In this document: piece by piece, positions 18,032-26,460 of the stretch
Layout: every line of letters starts with the position of its first letter
Position numbering within the stretch: position 1 is the first letter of the stretch
Assembly (NCBI GenBank): GCA_002013415.1
Contig: MAEX01000006.1
Span: 124,001 to 188,000, forward strand
Source: Mycobacterium sp. D16Q14
GTDB taxonomy: Bacteria; Actinomycetota; Actinomycetes; Mycobacteriales; Mycobacteriaceae
DNA length: 64,000 bases
Direction: 5' to 3'
Made by a program: the position numbers and the translations under genes
Notes under the pieces: generated by a model
Seen by the model: the letters and a program-made list of their open reading frames with translations, nothing else
Told to the model about the DNA's origin: nothing
The model's database searches: none

Positions 18032-19369
18032 TCAGTGGTTGAGCAGGAAGTGCTGAAGAACCTTGGTACCGAACGTCAATGCGTCGACGGGCACGCGCTC
18101 GTCCACGCCATGGAACAGTGCGGCGAAGTCGAGCTCGGGCGGCAGCTTCAGGGGCGCGAAACCGAAGCACCGAATACCCAACCGGGCGAACGCCTTTGCA
18201 TCGGTACCGCCGGAAAGCATGTACGGCACGGTGCGGGCCTCGGGATCGAATTCCAGCACCGCGGCGTTCATCGCATCGACAAGGTCCCCGTCGAACGTTG
18301 TCTCGTAGGCGGGGAGCAACTGCACCCATTCGCGTTCGACATCGGGGCCGATGATCTCGTCGACCTCACGCTCGAAGGCCTCCAGCCGCCCGGGCAGCAC
18401 CCGGCAGTCGATCACGGCCTCGGCGGTGGCCGGTATGACATTGGCCTTGTACCCGGCCTTGAGCATCGTGGGGTTCGCGGTATCGCGCAGGGTCGCACCG
18501 ACGATCTTGCCGATCGATCCCAACTTGGCGACGGTGCCCTCCAGATCCGGTGAGTCCGGGTCGAAGTCGTAGCCGGTCTCCTCGGCGACCGCGGCAAGGA
18601 ACTGAGTCACCGCTTCGGTCAGCACCAAGGGGAACCGATGCCGGCCCAGTTTGGCCACGGCTTCGGCGACTGCCGTGACGGCGTTGTCCTCATGCACCAT
18701 GGAGCCGTGGCCGGCCCGCGCCTTGGCGGTCAACTTCATCCATGCGATGCCCTTCTCCGCCGTCTCCAGCAGGTACAGACGCCGCTCTCCGCCTTCCTTG
18801 CGCGGCACGGTGAGCGAGAAACCGCCTACCTCGCCGATGGCCTCGATGACACCCTCGAACAGGTCGGGACGGTTGTCTACGAGCCACTGAGAGCCCCACT
18901 TGCCACCGTTCTCCTCGTCCGAGACAAATGCCCAGACCAGATCGCGCGGGGGGACCGTCCCGGATTGTTTGAACCACCGGGCGATCGCGACCATCATCCC
19001 GACCATGTCCTTCATGTCAACCGCGCCGCGGCCCCACACGTAGCCGTCGGTCACCGCTCCGGAGAAGGGGTGCACGCTCCAGTCGGCGGCCTCGGCGGGA
19101 ACGACGTCGAGATGGCCGTGTACGAGCAGGGCGCCACGCCCCCTGTCGGCCCCGGCCAGGCGCGCGAAGAGGTTTCCGCGGCCGGGTGCGCCCGCCTCGA
19201 CGTACTCACAGGTGTATCCGACCTCTTCCAGCTGCTGCTGGATCCAGCGGGCGCATTCAGCCTCGCCCTTGGTGGTCTCCAGCTCTCCGGTGTTTGAGGT
19301 GTCGAAACGGATCAGCGTGCTGACCAGTTCGACGACCTCATCCTCGGGCGCCGGATTCTCAGAAGTCAC
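18032..19369 (-). CDS. M20 family metallopeptidase (DapE/ArgE-like), Rv2141c homologue
   Basis: 445 residues. The di-zinc ligands are visible: His in LLVHGHLDVVP, Asp in GRGAVDMKDMVG, the catalytic Glu pair in SDEENGG, and a late His in ALFHGVDERVP. M20 enzymes hydrolyse N-acyl amino acids or dipeptides; the exact substrate is unknown. GTG at 19369 (VTSENPAPEDE) has GGAAAGG upstream and matches the homologue's start, so an 18-residue longer reading from 19387 is rejected. Confidence 0.85.
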   Translation of the reverse strand: MTSENPAPEDEVVELVSTLIRFDTSNTGELETTKGEAECARWIQQQLEEVGYTCEYVEAGAPGRGNLFARLAGADRGRGALLVHGHLDVVPAEAADWSVHPFSGAVTDGYVWGRGAVDMKDMVGMMVAIARWFKQSGTVPPRDLVWAFVSDEENGGKWGSQWLVDNRPDLFEGVIEAIGEVGGFSLTVPRKEGGERRLYLLETAEKGIAWMKLTAKARAGHGSMVHEDNAVTAVAEAVAKLGRHRFPLVLTEAVTQFLAAVAEETGYDFDPDSPDLEGTVAKLGSIGKIVGATLRDTANPTMLKAGYKANVIPATAEAVIDCRVLPGRLEAFEREVDEIIGPDVEREWVQLLPAYETTFDGDLVDAMNAAVLEFDPEARTVPYMLSGGTDAKAFARLGIRCFGFAPLKLPPELDFAALFHGVDERVPVDALTFGTKVLQHFLLNH

Positions 19370-19538
19370 AACTACCTTTCCTACCATCGTCGGAGGCTGC
19401 ACACCGGGCGCGGGCAACCGGTTTGGGCCTTGTGCAGGGTTTCCGCTAGCCTATGACGGCAACCACGGGCCATAGTGCCCGCACTTGGTTTGAGCACAGC
19501 GCGGAAATTCCGCCCACGTGCCCAAACTGGAGCAAGAG

Positions 19539-19624
19539 GTCCGAGTGGCGGAATGGCAGACGCGCTAGCTTGAGGTGCTAGTGCCCTATTAACGGGCGTG
19601 GGGGTTCAAGTCCCCCCTCGGACA
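19539..19624 (+). tRNA. tRNA-Leu (anticodon GAG)
   Basis: The acceptor stem GTCCGAG pairs with CTCGGAC. The anticodon stem CTAGC/GCTAG holds the loop TTGAGGT with anticodon GAG. A long variable arm (GTGCCCTATTAACGGGCGT) is typical of tRNA-Leu, and the T-arm is GGTTCAAGTCC. CCA is not encoded. Its 3' end borders an integrase remnant, the usual landing site for integrating elements. Confidence 0.95.
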
Positions 19625-19650
19625 CAGAGCAGTGAATGGAATCGCCGCAG

Positions 19651-20050
19651 CTAGACGGCGGTTTTATGACGACTGCGGCGTCGTTCCGCGGGCTGTTTGG
19701 ACACGCTTTGGACGCTTTCCGAAATTTTTGCGTCCAGGGTGACGGCTACCGCGTCGAGGTCGGTGTCGAAAAGGTCGGCGTAGATCCGCAGCGTTATGCT
19801 CGGATCCTTGTGGCCCAGTATCCGTGACACCGCAAGGACATTCGCGCCGGAACTGACTGCGAGGCTCGCACAGGTGTGTCTCAAGTCGTGCGGCGTGATT
19901 GTTTGCACCTGCGCACGCTCGACTGCCCGGTTGAAAGTCGTATGACGGCCGTTTCAGATATCCACCGCTGCGGGCCGGGAACAGCAGGTCGCCGGCCGAA
20001 CGGCTCTCGCAACGGACCGCCAGACGAGCCAACACCGAGGCCGCCCTTAA
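19651..20050 (-). pseudogene. Tyrosine integrase, frameshifted C-terminal remnant
   Basis: The last part of a phage/island integrase is intact: HDLRHT (Arg-His of the active site), LGHKDPSITLRIYADLF with the second His and the nucleophile Tyr, and the usual VAVTLD tail. Just upstream, RSAGDLLFPARSGGYLKRP belongs to the same catalytic domain but lies in another frame. The break is near 19940, where FNRAVERAQ resumes the right frame. The N-terminal arm-binding domain is missing. It starts 27 bases from the tRNA, as expected for an element inserted in that gene. Confidence 0.85.
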
Positions 20051-20279
20051 GCCGGGACGCTCGACATGAAAGAAAGGCCGGGTGCTTTCTCCCAAACTTC
20101 TTGGAGTCGTCCTCCCGACCGCGATGAGTTCAGCGACGAGCGGCCCGATGGCATCGCCCATTCGTCGGACACGAGACCTTTGGCGGCATCCACTGTCCTT
20201 CCCGTGTAAAAGCTCTCGTCATTCAGTTCTGATAGAGCAACGTGTCGAAGTCGCGTGCCAACCCCGACACCACCAGTGT

Positions 20280-21167
20280 TCATCCGGGCCTCCACGGCTG
20301 ATCACCATCTGAGGTCAGCCCAGAAAATCGCTGGAAAAAGTCATGAAGGCGGCCTAGGACACGCTCCTTCTTCTCCCCGTGGCCTCTTCCAGCAGAGAAC
20401 CGTGAGGTCGGCGGCAGGAACTTTGTAATCGCCGTGCCGCTTGTCGGGATGCCGCCGTCGCGAAAGGAATGGTCGACGAACGCTTTGGTTTCGTCGGGCT
20501 TGAGACCCTCGTTAGCGATGATCGCCTCCAGCTCGGCGGTTCGCTCGGCGTCGACGTATGCCCGCCAGTCTTCGTCGATCGTCCCGCTTAACGAAACGCG
20601 ATCGACGAACTCCATGACGAGGTCTTTCTTATTGCGCAGCGTCGGGCTGGAGTCAATGGAGCGATGAATATCCATTAGAGCGGCCATCTCCTTGTCAGCA
20701 CCGTTGCCTCGAGCCTCACGCAACTTGCCGACGAGCATCAGGATGTAGTCGACGTTGATTTCGACTTGCTTGATCAGCTCGATCTCGAAGACCACATCGT
20801 CGTTGATCGACTCCTTCTCACTGTCCCTCTCCTTGCGGAATTCGATGTACAGGTCGAGGTAGATGCTGCGGTAGTCCTGCATCTGCCGCGCGGTCAGAAT
20901 CTCGTTGCCGGCGAAGTCCGCGAGCCGAGCGGGTGGGTATCGCAGCGTCGGCAGCGCGTCGGTGACCATATGCGCACGGGACCGGTAACGGCGGTACAGC
21001 ACCGGCTTGCTGGTCTTGGCCCGACTGGCCACACCCTCAAAAGTGACCCCGGAGTAGCCGTGCTCCTCCAGCTCCGCGTACGTCGCGTCGCGGATTGCCG
21101 ATATCAGCGTTTCGTCGCGCCGCCGTGTCCCGCCATCCGCCTGCGACGCTTCCGCGCTTTCCTTCAC
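20280..21167 (-). CDS. Chimera: TetR DNA-binding domain fused to the HsdR C-terminus
   Basis: 295 residues read through in one frame. Residues 1 to about 85 are a TetR N-terminal domain, with helix-turn-helix TFEGVASRAKTSKPVLYRRYRSR. From about residue 90 the sequence is that of the C-terminal helical domain of type I restriction HsdR subunits: QDYRSIYLDLY, DDVVFEIELIKQVEINVDYI, SPTLRNKKDLVMEFVD, FRDGGIPTSGTAITK and the FFQRFSGL end. The TetR ligand domain and the HsdR nuclease and helicase are gone. The simplest reading is a deletion joining two same-strand genes. The GTG start has no clear ribosome site, so expression is doubtful. Confidence 0.8.
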   Translation of the reverse strand: MKESAEASQADGGTRRRDETLISAIRDATYAELEEHGYSGVTFEGVASRAKTSKPVLYRRYRSRAHMVTDALPTLRYPPARLADFAGNEILTARQMQDYRSIYLDLYIEFRKERDSEKESINDDVVFEIELIKQVEINVDYILMLVGKLREARGNGADKEMAALMDIHRSIDSSPTLRNKKDLVMEFVDRVSLSGTIDEDWRAYVDAERTAELEAIIANEGLKPDETKAFVDHSFRDGGIPTSGTAITKFLPPTSRFSAGRGHGEKKERVLGRLHDFFQRFSGLTSDGDQPWRPG

Positions 21168-21427
21168 GGCGCCGAGATCGACGCGGCCATCGATCGCGGT
21201 ATCGCGTTCTGGTCGGACCTACACGAGCAAGCGAACCGTCTCTACGACCAGGGGACGCGACGGCCCGCATTGATGTCACGAAATATCCTGAAGCGACGGT
21301 CACTTTGCCGATCATCATCGCGGCGATCTACCACGAACGCGACCCCGAAATCCCCTTCCAAAACCTCACCCAGGCACTGGAATCCATCTCGGGTCAGCTC
21401 GTCAAGGCCGCAGCCGGTCCGAGGTAG
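21168..21427 (+). pseudogene. Unidentified frameshifted gene fragment
   Basis: One frame reads EIDAAIDRGIAFWSDLHEQ to about 21250. Another continues ARIDVTKYPEATVTLP through AAIYHERDPEIPFQNL to a stop at 21427. A single missing G in the GGGG run near 21250 would join them into one smooth protein end. No start is visible on the left, so it is also truncated. The protein is not recognised. It lies in the decayed island segment next to the TetR-HsdR fusion. Confidence 0.4.
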
Positions 21428-21435
21428 AAGTCTGG

Positions 21436-22038
21436 TTAGCCTGCCGCGTTGATACGCAACGGTGGACATTGACCTTCAGCATCCGCGGTGAGTTCGTAGT
21501 GCCACTTCTCGTTGGCGAAGACCTGACACAGGCCGAACTGCGTACTGTGCCTTAGCATCCAGTCGTAGGCCGACGCGGGACCGATGTCGACGGCCTTGCC
21601 CTGCACATGATGCGATTCGTCGGGAGTAGCCACCCACTGCCGGGCCACCGCCAGGCTTCCATACGTCTGCACCGCGTCATCGAGTAACTGCTGTTGGAAA
21701 GCCCGCGACCGCCAGCCCGACGTGATCACAAGTGTCACACCGTCGACCGCCGCGCTATTGGCGGCGTCCTGGACCGCGCGGAGCAGCGGAGGGTCCAGCC
21801 TGATCACCGCTAGAGAAGTGGTGTCGAATGGGCTGACCGGAGCAGACAACGCACCCCCGTCAGGCTCCTCGCCGAGCGTGCTGGGCGTCGGCGGCGGGGG
21901 GACAGTCGCCTGGGCCGTCACCAGGACAACGCCGGCCACCGCATCGGGGTGGCCGCTTCCGGCCGGGTCCGTGGCGTGACATCCCGACAGGCTAAGCGTC
22001 GCAACGACGGCCACGCTCACGACTGCGCTACGCGACAT
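21436..22038 (-). CDS. VanY-type D-Ala-D-Ala carboxypeptidase lipoprotein (peptidase M15)
   Basis: 200 residues. The signal peptide ends in lipobox LSGC (Cys20), followed by a Pro/Ser-rich spacer. The M15 zinc-peptidase motifs are SGWRS, SHHVQGKAVDIG (His and Asp zinc ligands) and EKWHYEL (Glu base and His ligand). It would trim the terminal D-Ala of peptidoglycan stem peptides. Its location between the island remnant and the wag31 region is unlike M. tuberculosis, but codon use looks native. Confidence 0.85.
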   Translation of the reverse strand: MSRSAVVSVAVVATLSLSGCHATDPAGSGHPDAVAGVVLVTAQATVPPPPTPSTLGEEPDGGALSAPVSPFDTTSLAVIRLDPPLLRAVQDAANSAAVDGVTLVITSGWRSRAFQQQLLDDAVQTYGSLAVARQWVATPDESHHVQGKAVDIGPASAYDWMLRHSTQFGLCQVFANEKWHYELTADAEGQCPPLRINAAG

Positions 22039-22053
22039 CTGGCAAGGGTCCCG

Positions 22054-22515
22054 TCACGAGCGGTGTGGCTCGTCCTCGTCCTCGTCGTCAACATCGAACT
22101 GCTCGTAGGTCTCTTCGGCAGACGGATGGATGTGGGCCGCGGTGGCGGCTTCCTTGAGGCTGACAGCGGCGGGGGCCGAGCCCTCGTGCACCGCCGGGAT
22201 CACCGATGTCTTGGTCGAATCAGCTTCCGCCACATCGGTTACCGAGCCACCATCGGCATGATCGGCTGAGGCGGCGAAGGACTCGTCGGGACCCTGCGCC
22301 TCGGACTCGTCATCGCCCTCGGTGTCCGCGTCTGACTCCTCATCGGATTCCAGCGCGCCGGCATGCCGGTCCCGAATCGCATCGACGATCATGAGCACCA
22401 CGCCGATGGCGGCCGCAGCGATACACACGAAGGCAAGAACTTCATTGCTGGTGACCACTGCTGTCACCAGAGCCGCCAGACCGACAGCGGCCAACACCAG
22501 TGCGACGATCAGCAT
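22054..22515 (-). CDS. Two-helix membrane protein with long acidic tail, Rv2144c-like
   Basis: 153 residues. Two hydrophobic helices (residues 2-22 and 27-46) with a tight turn form an N-terminal membrane hairpin. The remaining ~100 residues are cytoplasmic, rich in Glu/Asp/Ser, and end DVDDEDEDEPHRS. The position next to wag31 is conserved. The function is unknown; the acidic tail may recruit the basic partners of the polar growth machinery, which is inference only. Confidence 0.75.
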   Translation of the reverse strand: MLIVALVLAAVGLAALVTAVVTSNEVLAFVCIAAAAIGVVLMIVDAIRDRHAGALESDEESDADTEGDDESEAQGPDESFAASADHADGGSVTDVAEADSTKTSVIPAVHEGSAPAAVSLKEAATAAHIHPSAEETYEQFDVDDEDEDEPHRS

Positions 22516-22560
22516 CGCGAATCACTCCTCATACGTGCCGCGAGCATAGACCGATCTAAA

Positions 22561-23388
22561 TCAGTAGTTGTTCCCACGGTTGAACTGGCCGAAACCGGCT
22601 TCCTTGGATGCGTTTTCATTCGAAGCACCCGCATCGACGGGCGCTGCGGAACCGCGCTGGCCAAGCTCCTCGAGCTGAGACTCCAGGTAGGTCTTGAGCC
22701 GGGTGCGGTACTCGCGCTCGAATGTACGCAACTGCTCCAGACGCCCTTCCAGCACCGTGCGCTGCTGGTTGATGGTGCCCATGATCTCCGAGTGCTTGCG
22801 CTCGGCATCGGATTGCAGGGCATCGGCCTTCTCCTGCGCCTGGCGCAGCTGGGTCTCGGAACGGGTCTGGGCATCCGAGAGTAACGCCTCGGCTTTGGCC
22901 CGTGCGTCGGTGACCGTCTTGTCGGCGGTGGCGCGAGCCTCGCTGACGATCTGGTCCGCATTTGCGCGAGCATCGGACAACAACTTTTCCGACTCGGACT
23001 TGGCGTTCCCGGTCAGGCGGTCTGCGGTGTCCTGTGCCAGGCCCAGAATCTTGGCCGCGCGGACGTGATGGTCCTCGGTCGACGCCGCGGCCGGGGCGGC
23101 TGCCACGACGGGTGCCGGTGTGGGCTCGGGCTTAGCGGGCTCGGGCTTCTTCTCGGGCTTGGGGGCCTCGTAGACGGGAGCCGCGCCGCCACCCTTGCGG
23201 GCCTCGACCAACTCCTGGTCCAACTCCTGAACCCGCTGACGCAGGTCCGAGTTCTCCTCGATCAGGCGGGCCAGCTCGTTCTCCACCAGGTCGAGGAAGG
23301 CGTCAACCTCGTCCTCGTTGTATCCGCGCTTACCGATGGGTGGCTTACTGAACGCGACGTTATGTACATCAGCTGGTGTAAGCGGCAT
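22561..23388 (-). CDS. wag31: DivIVA-family polar growth scaffold Wag31
   Basis: 275 residues. The N-terminal DivIVA lipid-binding domain reads [33 protein letters not shown] and runs into a coiled coil. A Pro/Ala/Lys-rich linker (about 80-115) leads to a long second coiled coil with heptad repeats (residues ~130-245). Wag31 coats the negatively curved cell poles and directs peptidoglycan and mycolate synthesis. It is 230 bases from the YggT gene and probably has its own promoter there. Confidence 0.95.
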   Translation of the reverse strand: MPLTPADVHNVAFSKPPIGKRGYNEDEVDAFLDLVENELARLIEENSDLRQRVQELDQELVEARKGGGAAPVYEAPKPEKKPEPAKPEPTPAPVVAAAPAAASTEDHHVRAAKILGLAQDTADRLTGNAKSESEKLLSDARANADQIVSEARATADKTVTDARAKAEALLSDAQTRSETQLRQAQEKADALQSDAERKHSEIMGTINQQRTVLEGRLEQLRTFEREYRTRLKTYLESQLEELGQRGSAAPVDAGASNENASKEAGFGQFNRGNNY

Positions 23389-23617
23389 TGCCTGCCCCTA
23401 TCAAGTCTCGACGTCTGGAATCGTATTGCAGTGTAAAACGAACGTGCCGTGTCACTGTAACTGGCGTCCATCCTGTCACATCCGACCCGCCGGTCGCAGC
23501 AGAGCGCGTTAAGCATCCCTCTGACGTGCATAAAAATACTCTGAGGCTTTGGATATGACGCGCATTCGTATCCAGATCGATGTGAGTTGAATACCGAAAT
23601 TCAGCGTCGCTGGAGGC

Positions 23618-23923
23618 TTAGCCAGCGGCCATCAGGAACGCCACCCGCATGCCAAAGAATCCGACCAAAAGCAGCAAAGTAATGGACAGATCGAATCGCA
23701 CCGCGCCAAGCGAGAGCGGCGGAATGAGGCGGCGCAATAACCGCACAGGAGGGTCGGTGACGGTAAAGATGAGCTCCAGAATCACCACTGTGGCGCCTCG
23801 CGGGTGCCAATCACGGCTAATGGACTGAATGGTCTCGATCACTATGCGCGCGAACAGCAGCAAACAGAAGAGCAGAAGCGCGTAGCCAATGATCTCAAAG
23901 AACAGTGCCAAGGGACCCCTCAT
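23618..23923 (-). CDS. YggT family membrane protein, Rv2146c homologue
   Basis: About 101 residues with two membrane segments: EIIGYALLLFCLLLFARIVIE and FDLSITLLLLVGFFG. The YggT signature between them is LIFTVTDPPVRLLRRLIPP. The start is uncertain: ATG at 23923 lacks a ribosome site, whereas a TTG a few codons inside has GAGGGG before it. YggT genes normally sit beside sepF; here an unrelated three-gene operon lies between. Confidence 0.85.
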   Translation of the reverse strand: MRGPLALFFEIIGYALLLFCLLLFARIVIETIQSISRDWHPRGATVVILELIFTVTDPPVRLLRRLIPPLSLGAVRFDLSITLLLLVGFFGMRVAFLMAAG

Positions 23924-24120
23924 CGGGCAAGCGTGAACAAACACGCGCGGGCTTCTTAAAACAGCTTCCTCAGCCTACCGGCAGGCCCCGTCGGGCCGCC
24001 CACCACACAACGAAACCCCTGGACCGCGCCACAGGGTCCATAACCTGCAACTTATGGTTGCATATCACCCCTTGTGGCATTACCGTAAAACGCAACCGAT
24101 TGTTGCGAGTTGGGAGAGAC

Positions 24121-24582
24121 ATGTCATACGAACGCATCGAGCGAGAACTTCACATCGACGCGGCGCCGGAGGTGGTCTTCTCCGTCATCAGCCGCCCGGA
24201 ACATATGAAGCAGTGGTGGCCGGACGACGCAGAGTTCGCCCCGACCCCGGGGGCGCGAGGCGAGATCACCTTCAGCGGCGAGGAACCCGGCGAGGTCCAG
24301 ATCTTCGGCCTCACGCTCGTCGACGTCGATCCGCCGCGGCGGTTCTCGTTCCGTTGGTGTTATCCCGAGGGGCACGTGGCGAACGCCGGAAATTCGCTAC
24401 TGGTGACATTTGACCTCACACCGGCGGGAATGGGCACCCGGGTGCGCATGACCGAGGTCGGCTTTCGGGACCAGGGCCGAACCGAAGCCGACGTCATCGA
24501 GCAGTACGAGGCACACGAGGAGGGCTGGGCGCGGCACCTGCCCCGCCTCGCACCCTGCGCGGAGCTGGCGGGCCAGCCATGA
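24121..24582 (+). CDS. SRPBCC / AHSA1-like protein
   Basis: 153 residues of the START/Bet v1-like fold: IERELHIDAAPEVVFSVISRPEHMKQWWPD at the start, a long hydrophobic-pocket helix at the end (DVIEQYEAHEEGWARHL). Such proteins commonly pair with ArsR regulators, as here, where the stop overlaps the ArsR start. GGGAGAG precedes the ATG. The ligand is unknown. Confidence 0.85.
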   Translation: MSYERIERELHIDAAPEVVFSVISRPEHMKQWWPDDAEFAPTPGARGEITFSGEEPGEVQIFGLTLVDVDPPRRFSFRWCYPEGHVANAGNSLLVTFDLTPAGMGTRVRMTEVGFRDQGRTEADVIEQYEAHEEGWARHLPRLAPCAELAGQP

Positions 24583-24917
24583 CGACAGCCGTCATCGACG
24601 ACGATCTGTGGGCGGCGGTCGGCGATCCGACCCGGCGGCGGGTCTTCGACCTCATCCTCACCGACGGCATGGCGACGGCCACGACGTTGAGCGATCGCCT
24701 TCCGGTCACCCGCCAGGCCGTGACCAAACACCTCGCGGTCCTCGACAAGGCCGGCCTGGTCCACGCCACCACCAACGGGCGAGAGAAGCAGTATCGCGCC
24801 AACGCCGAACAAGTCGCCCGCATCGCCGAGCAGCTCACCGCGGTGGGAGCGGCGTGGGATCGACGGTTGGCGCGGATCAAACAGCTCGCCGAGACCATAG
24901 AGAGGGCAACATCATGA
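24579..24917 (+). CDS. ArsR-family winged-helix regulator
   Basis: 112 residues. The helix-turn-helix is centred on TTLSDRLPVTRQAVTKHLAVLDKAGLV with the beta-wing YRANAEQ. No Cys pair typical of arsenic/zinc sensing is present, so it is probably of the metal-independent group found with AHSA1-like proteins. It overlaps both neighbours by 4 bases and probably controls the operon. Confidence 0.88.
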   Translation: MTTAVIDDDLWAAVGDPTRRRVFDLILTDGMATATTLSDRLPVTRQAVTKHLAVLDKAGLVHATTNGREKQYRANAEQVARIAEQLTAVGAAWDRRLARIKQLAETIERATS

Positions 24918-25660
24918 GAACTCCCCCGATCGTGTCGGCACAGGATTGGGCAATCGCGCACCAGCAGATGCTCATCGAGGAAAAGGCGTTCACCCGGGCC
25001 CGCGACGCCCTGGCCGCCAAACGCCGGCGTATGCCGTGGACTGAAGTGGACGCGTCCTACCGGTTCGAGGGACCAGAAGGCCCGGTGACCCTCCTCGACC
25101 TGTTTCAGGGTCGCCGCCAGCTCATCGTCTACCGCGCGTTCATCGACCCCGGCACGGGCGACTGGCCCGAACATGGGTGCACCGGCTGCTCACTGATGGC
25201 CGACCACATCGGCAATCTGGCCCATCTGAATGCGCGCGACACCACACTCGTCTACGCCTCGCGCGGATCGCAGGCGGACCTGGACCGCATCAAGGCACGG
25301 ATGGGCTGGCATCACCCCTGGTACACCATCGCCGCGGACAGTTCCTTCGACCGCGACTTCGATGTCGACGACTGGCATGGCACCAACGCATTCATCCGTG
25401 ACGGGAATCGGGTGTACCGCACCTATTTCATCAAGAACCGGGGCGACGAGGCGTTCAACAACACCTGGACCTTCCTCGACATGACGGCGCTGGGCCGCCA
25501 GGAGACATGGGAGGACTCGCCGGAGGGCTACCCGCAGTCCCCCGCATATGAATGGTGGGACTGGCACGACGAGTACGGCTCACACCAGCCCTCGCGCTGG
25601 TTCGGCGACCCGGATCCCGACGATCCACACGATCCGCGCCCCGCGAAGTCCTGCCACTAA
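24914..25660 (+). CDS. DUF899 thioredoxin-fold protein
   Basis: 248 residues. DUF899 features seen include ARDALAAKRRRMPWTEV near residue 40, GRRQLIVYRAFIDP, a CxxC motif in HGCTGCSLMAD, and the Trp-rich end YEWWDWHDEYGSH. The fold is related to peroxiredoxin-like thioredoxins, so a redox function linked to the ArsR gene is possible but unproven. The start overlaps the ArsR stop. Confidence 0.87.
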   Translation: MRTPPIVSAQDWAIAHQQMLIEEKAFTRARDALAAKRRRMPWTEVDASYRFEGPEGPVTLLDLFQGRRQLIVYRAFIDPGTGDWPEHGCTGCSLMADHIGNLAHLNARDTTLVYASRGSQADLDRIKARMGWHHPWYTIAADSSFDRDFDVDDWHGTNAFIRDGNRVYRTYFIKNRGDEAFNNTWTFLDMTALGRQETWEDSPEGYPQSPAYEWWDWHDEYGSHQPSRWFGDPDPDDPHDPRPAKSCH

Positions 25661-25663
25661 CGA

Positions 25664-25719
25664 CGAGTGCGAGCCTGGTGCGGAAATTGGTCTCCAATTC
25701 CGCGCCAGGCTCGCACTCG
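25664..25719. repeat. Long near-perfect palindrome (two-way hairpin)
   Basis: Arms of 27 and 26 bases, beginning CGAGTGCGAGCCTGG and ending CCAGGCTCGCACTCG, flank a three-base TCT loop. There is only one G-T wobble and one bulged A. It lies between the convergent stops of the DUF899 gene and sepF. It may act as a bidirectional terminator, but the length suggests a copy of a dispersed palindromic element. Confidence 0.75.
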
Positions 25720-25730
25720 GCTAAAGCTCT

Positions 25731-26372
25731 TTACTGGTAGGAGTAGAAACCGCTCTCGGCGATCCGGCGGCGCTCCTCGGCGCTCACGTCGATATCGGAC
25801 GGAGACAGCAGGAAGACCTTCGTCGCGACCTTGTCGAATGAGCCGCGCAGCGCGAACGCGAGCCCGGCCGCGAAGTCCACGACGCGCTTGGCATCGGCGT
25901 TGTCCATCGACACCAGGTCCATGATCACCGGGGTGCCGTCGCGGAAACGCTCACCAATCGTGCGGGCCTCGCTGTAATCCTTGGGGCGCAGCGTGGTGAT
26001 CTTCGACAACGGGCTTCCCTCTTCGAAGATGGCGGCGCGGCGCGGATCCATGGCCAGCGCGCCGCGGGTGGGGGCGCTACCTCGCAGCGAGCCCAAACGC
26101 GGGGCCGGACGATCGAACTCGCGTGGTGCCGGATGGCGGGTGGCAAAGCGGTCTTCCTCGGCGTAGCCGGCCGGGCCGGCCGGTCGGTAGCCGGGCTCGT
26201 CGTAGCCGTACTCGGCATCGTCGGCGAACCGCTCGCCACGACGCGGGTACCGACGGTCCTCAGCGGACGCGCGGCGGGGCGCGGGAGCGTCGACATCGTC
26301 GTAATACTCGTCGTCGTAGTCGTCCATGGGAGCCATGCCGAAGTAGGCCTTGACCTTGTGCAGCGTGCTCAT
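25731..26372 (-). CDS. sepF: Cell division protein SepF
   Basis: 213 residues. The N-terminal membrane-binding amphipathic helix reads [16 protein letters not shown] disordered acidic/Arg linker with a DYDDEYYDD patch leads to the C-terminal SepF domain (residues ~125-213) with [29 protein letters not shown] and a GLAFALRGS turn. SepF tethers FtsZ to the membrane. It is the last gene of the leftward division cluster and is separated from its usual YggT neighbour by the insertion at 24.1-25.7 kb. Confidence 0.95.
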   Translation of the reverse strand: MSTLHKVKAYFGMAPMDDYDDEYYDDVDAPAPRRASAEDRRYPRRGERFADDAEYGYDEPGYRPAGPAGYAEEDRFATRHPAPREFDRPAPRLGSLRGSAPTRGALAMDPRRAAIFEEGSPLSKITTLRPKDYSEARTIGERFRDGTPVIMDLVSMDNADAKRVVDFAAGLAFALRGSFDKVATKVFLLSPSDIDVSAEERRRIAESGFYSYQ

Positions 26373-26460
26373 CGCGTGACCTTCCGTGCGTGGGCTATAT
26401 GGAGTTCAGTTGTTCGCTCGGTCTCTACAGCTGTGTTGCAAATGTGACTGGAGTGACGAT

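Noticed and set aside
20047..20295. 82-codon minus-strand frame between integrase and the chimera
   Set aside because: No recognisable sequence and it overlaps the integrase remnant in another frame; probably decayed element DNA rather than a gene.
23608..23627. CGCTGG/CCAGCG hairpin around the YggT stop codon
   Set aside because: Six-base stem with an eight-base loop and no T-run; too weak to call a terminator.
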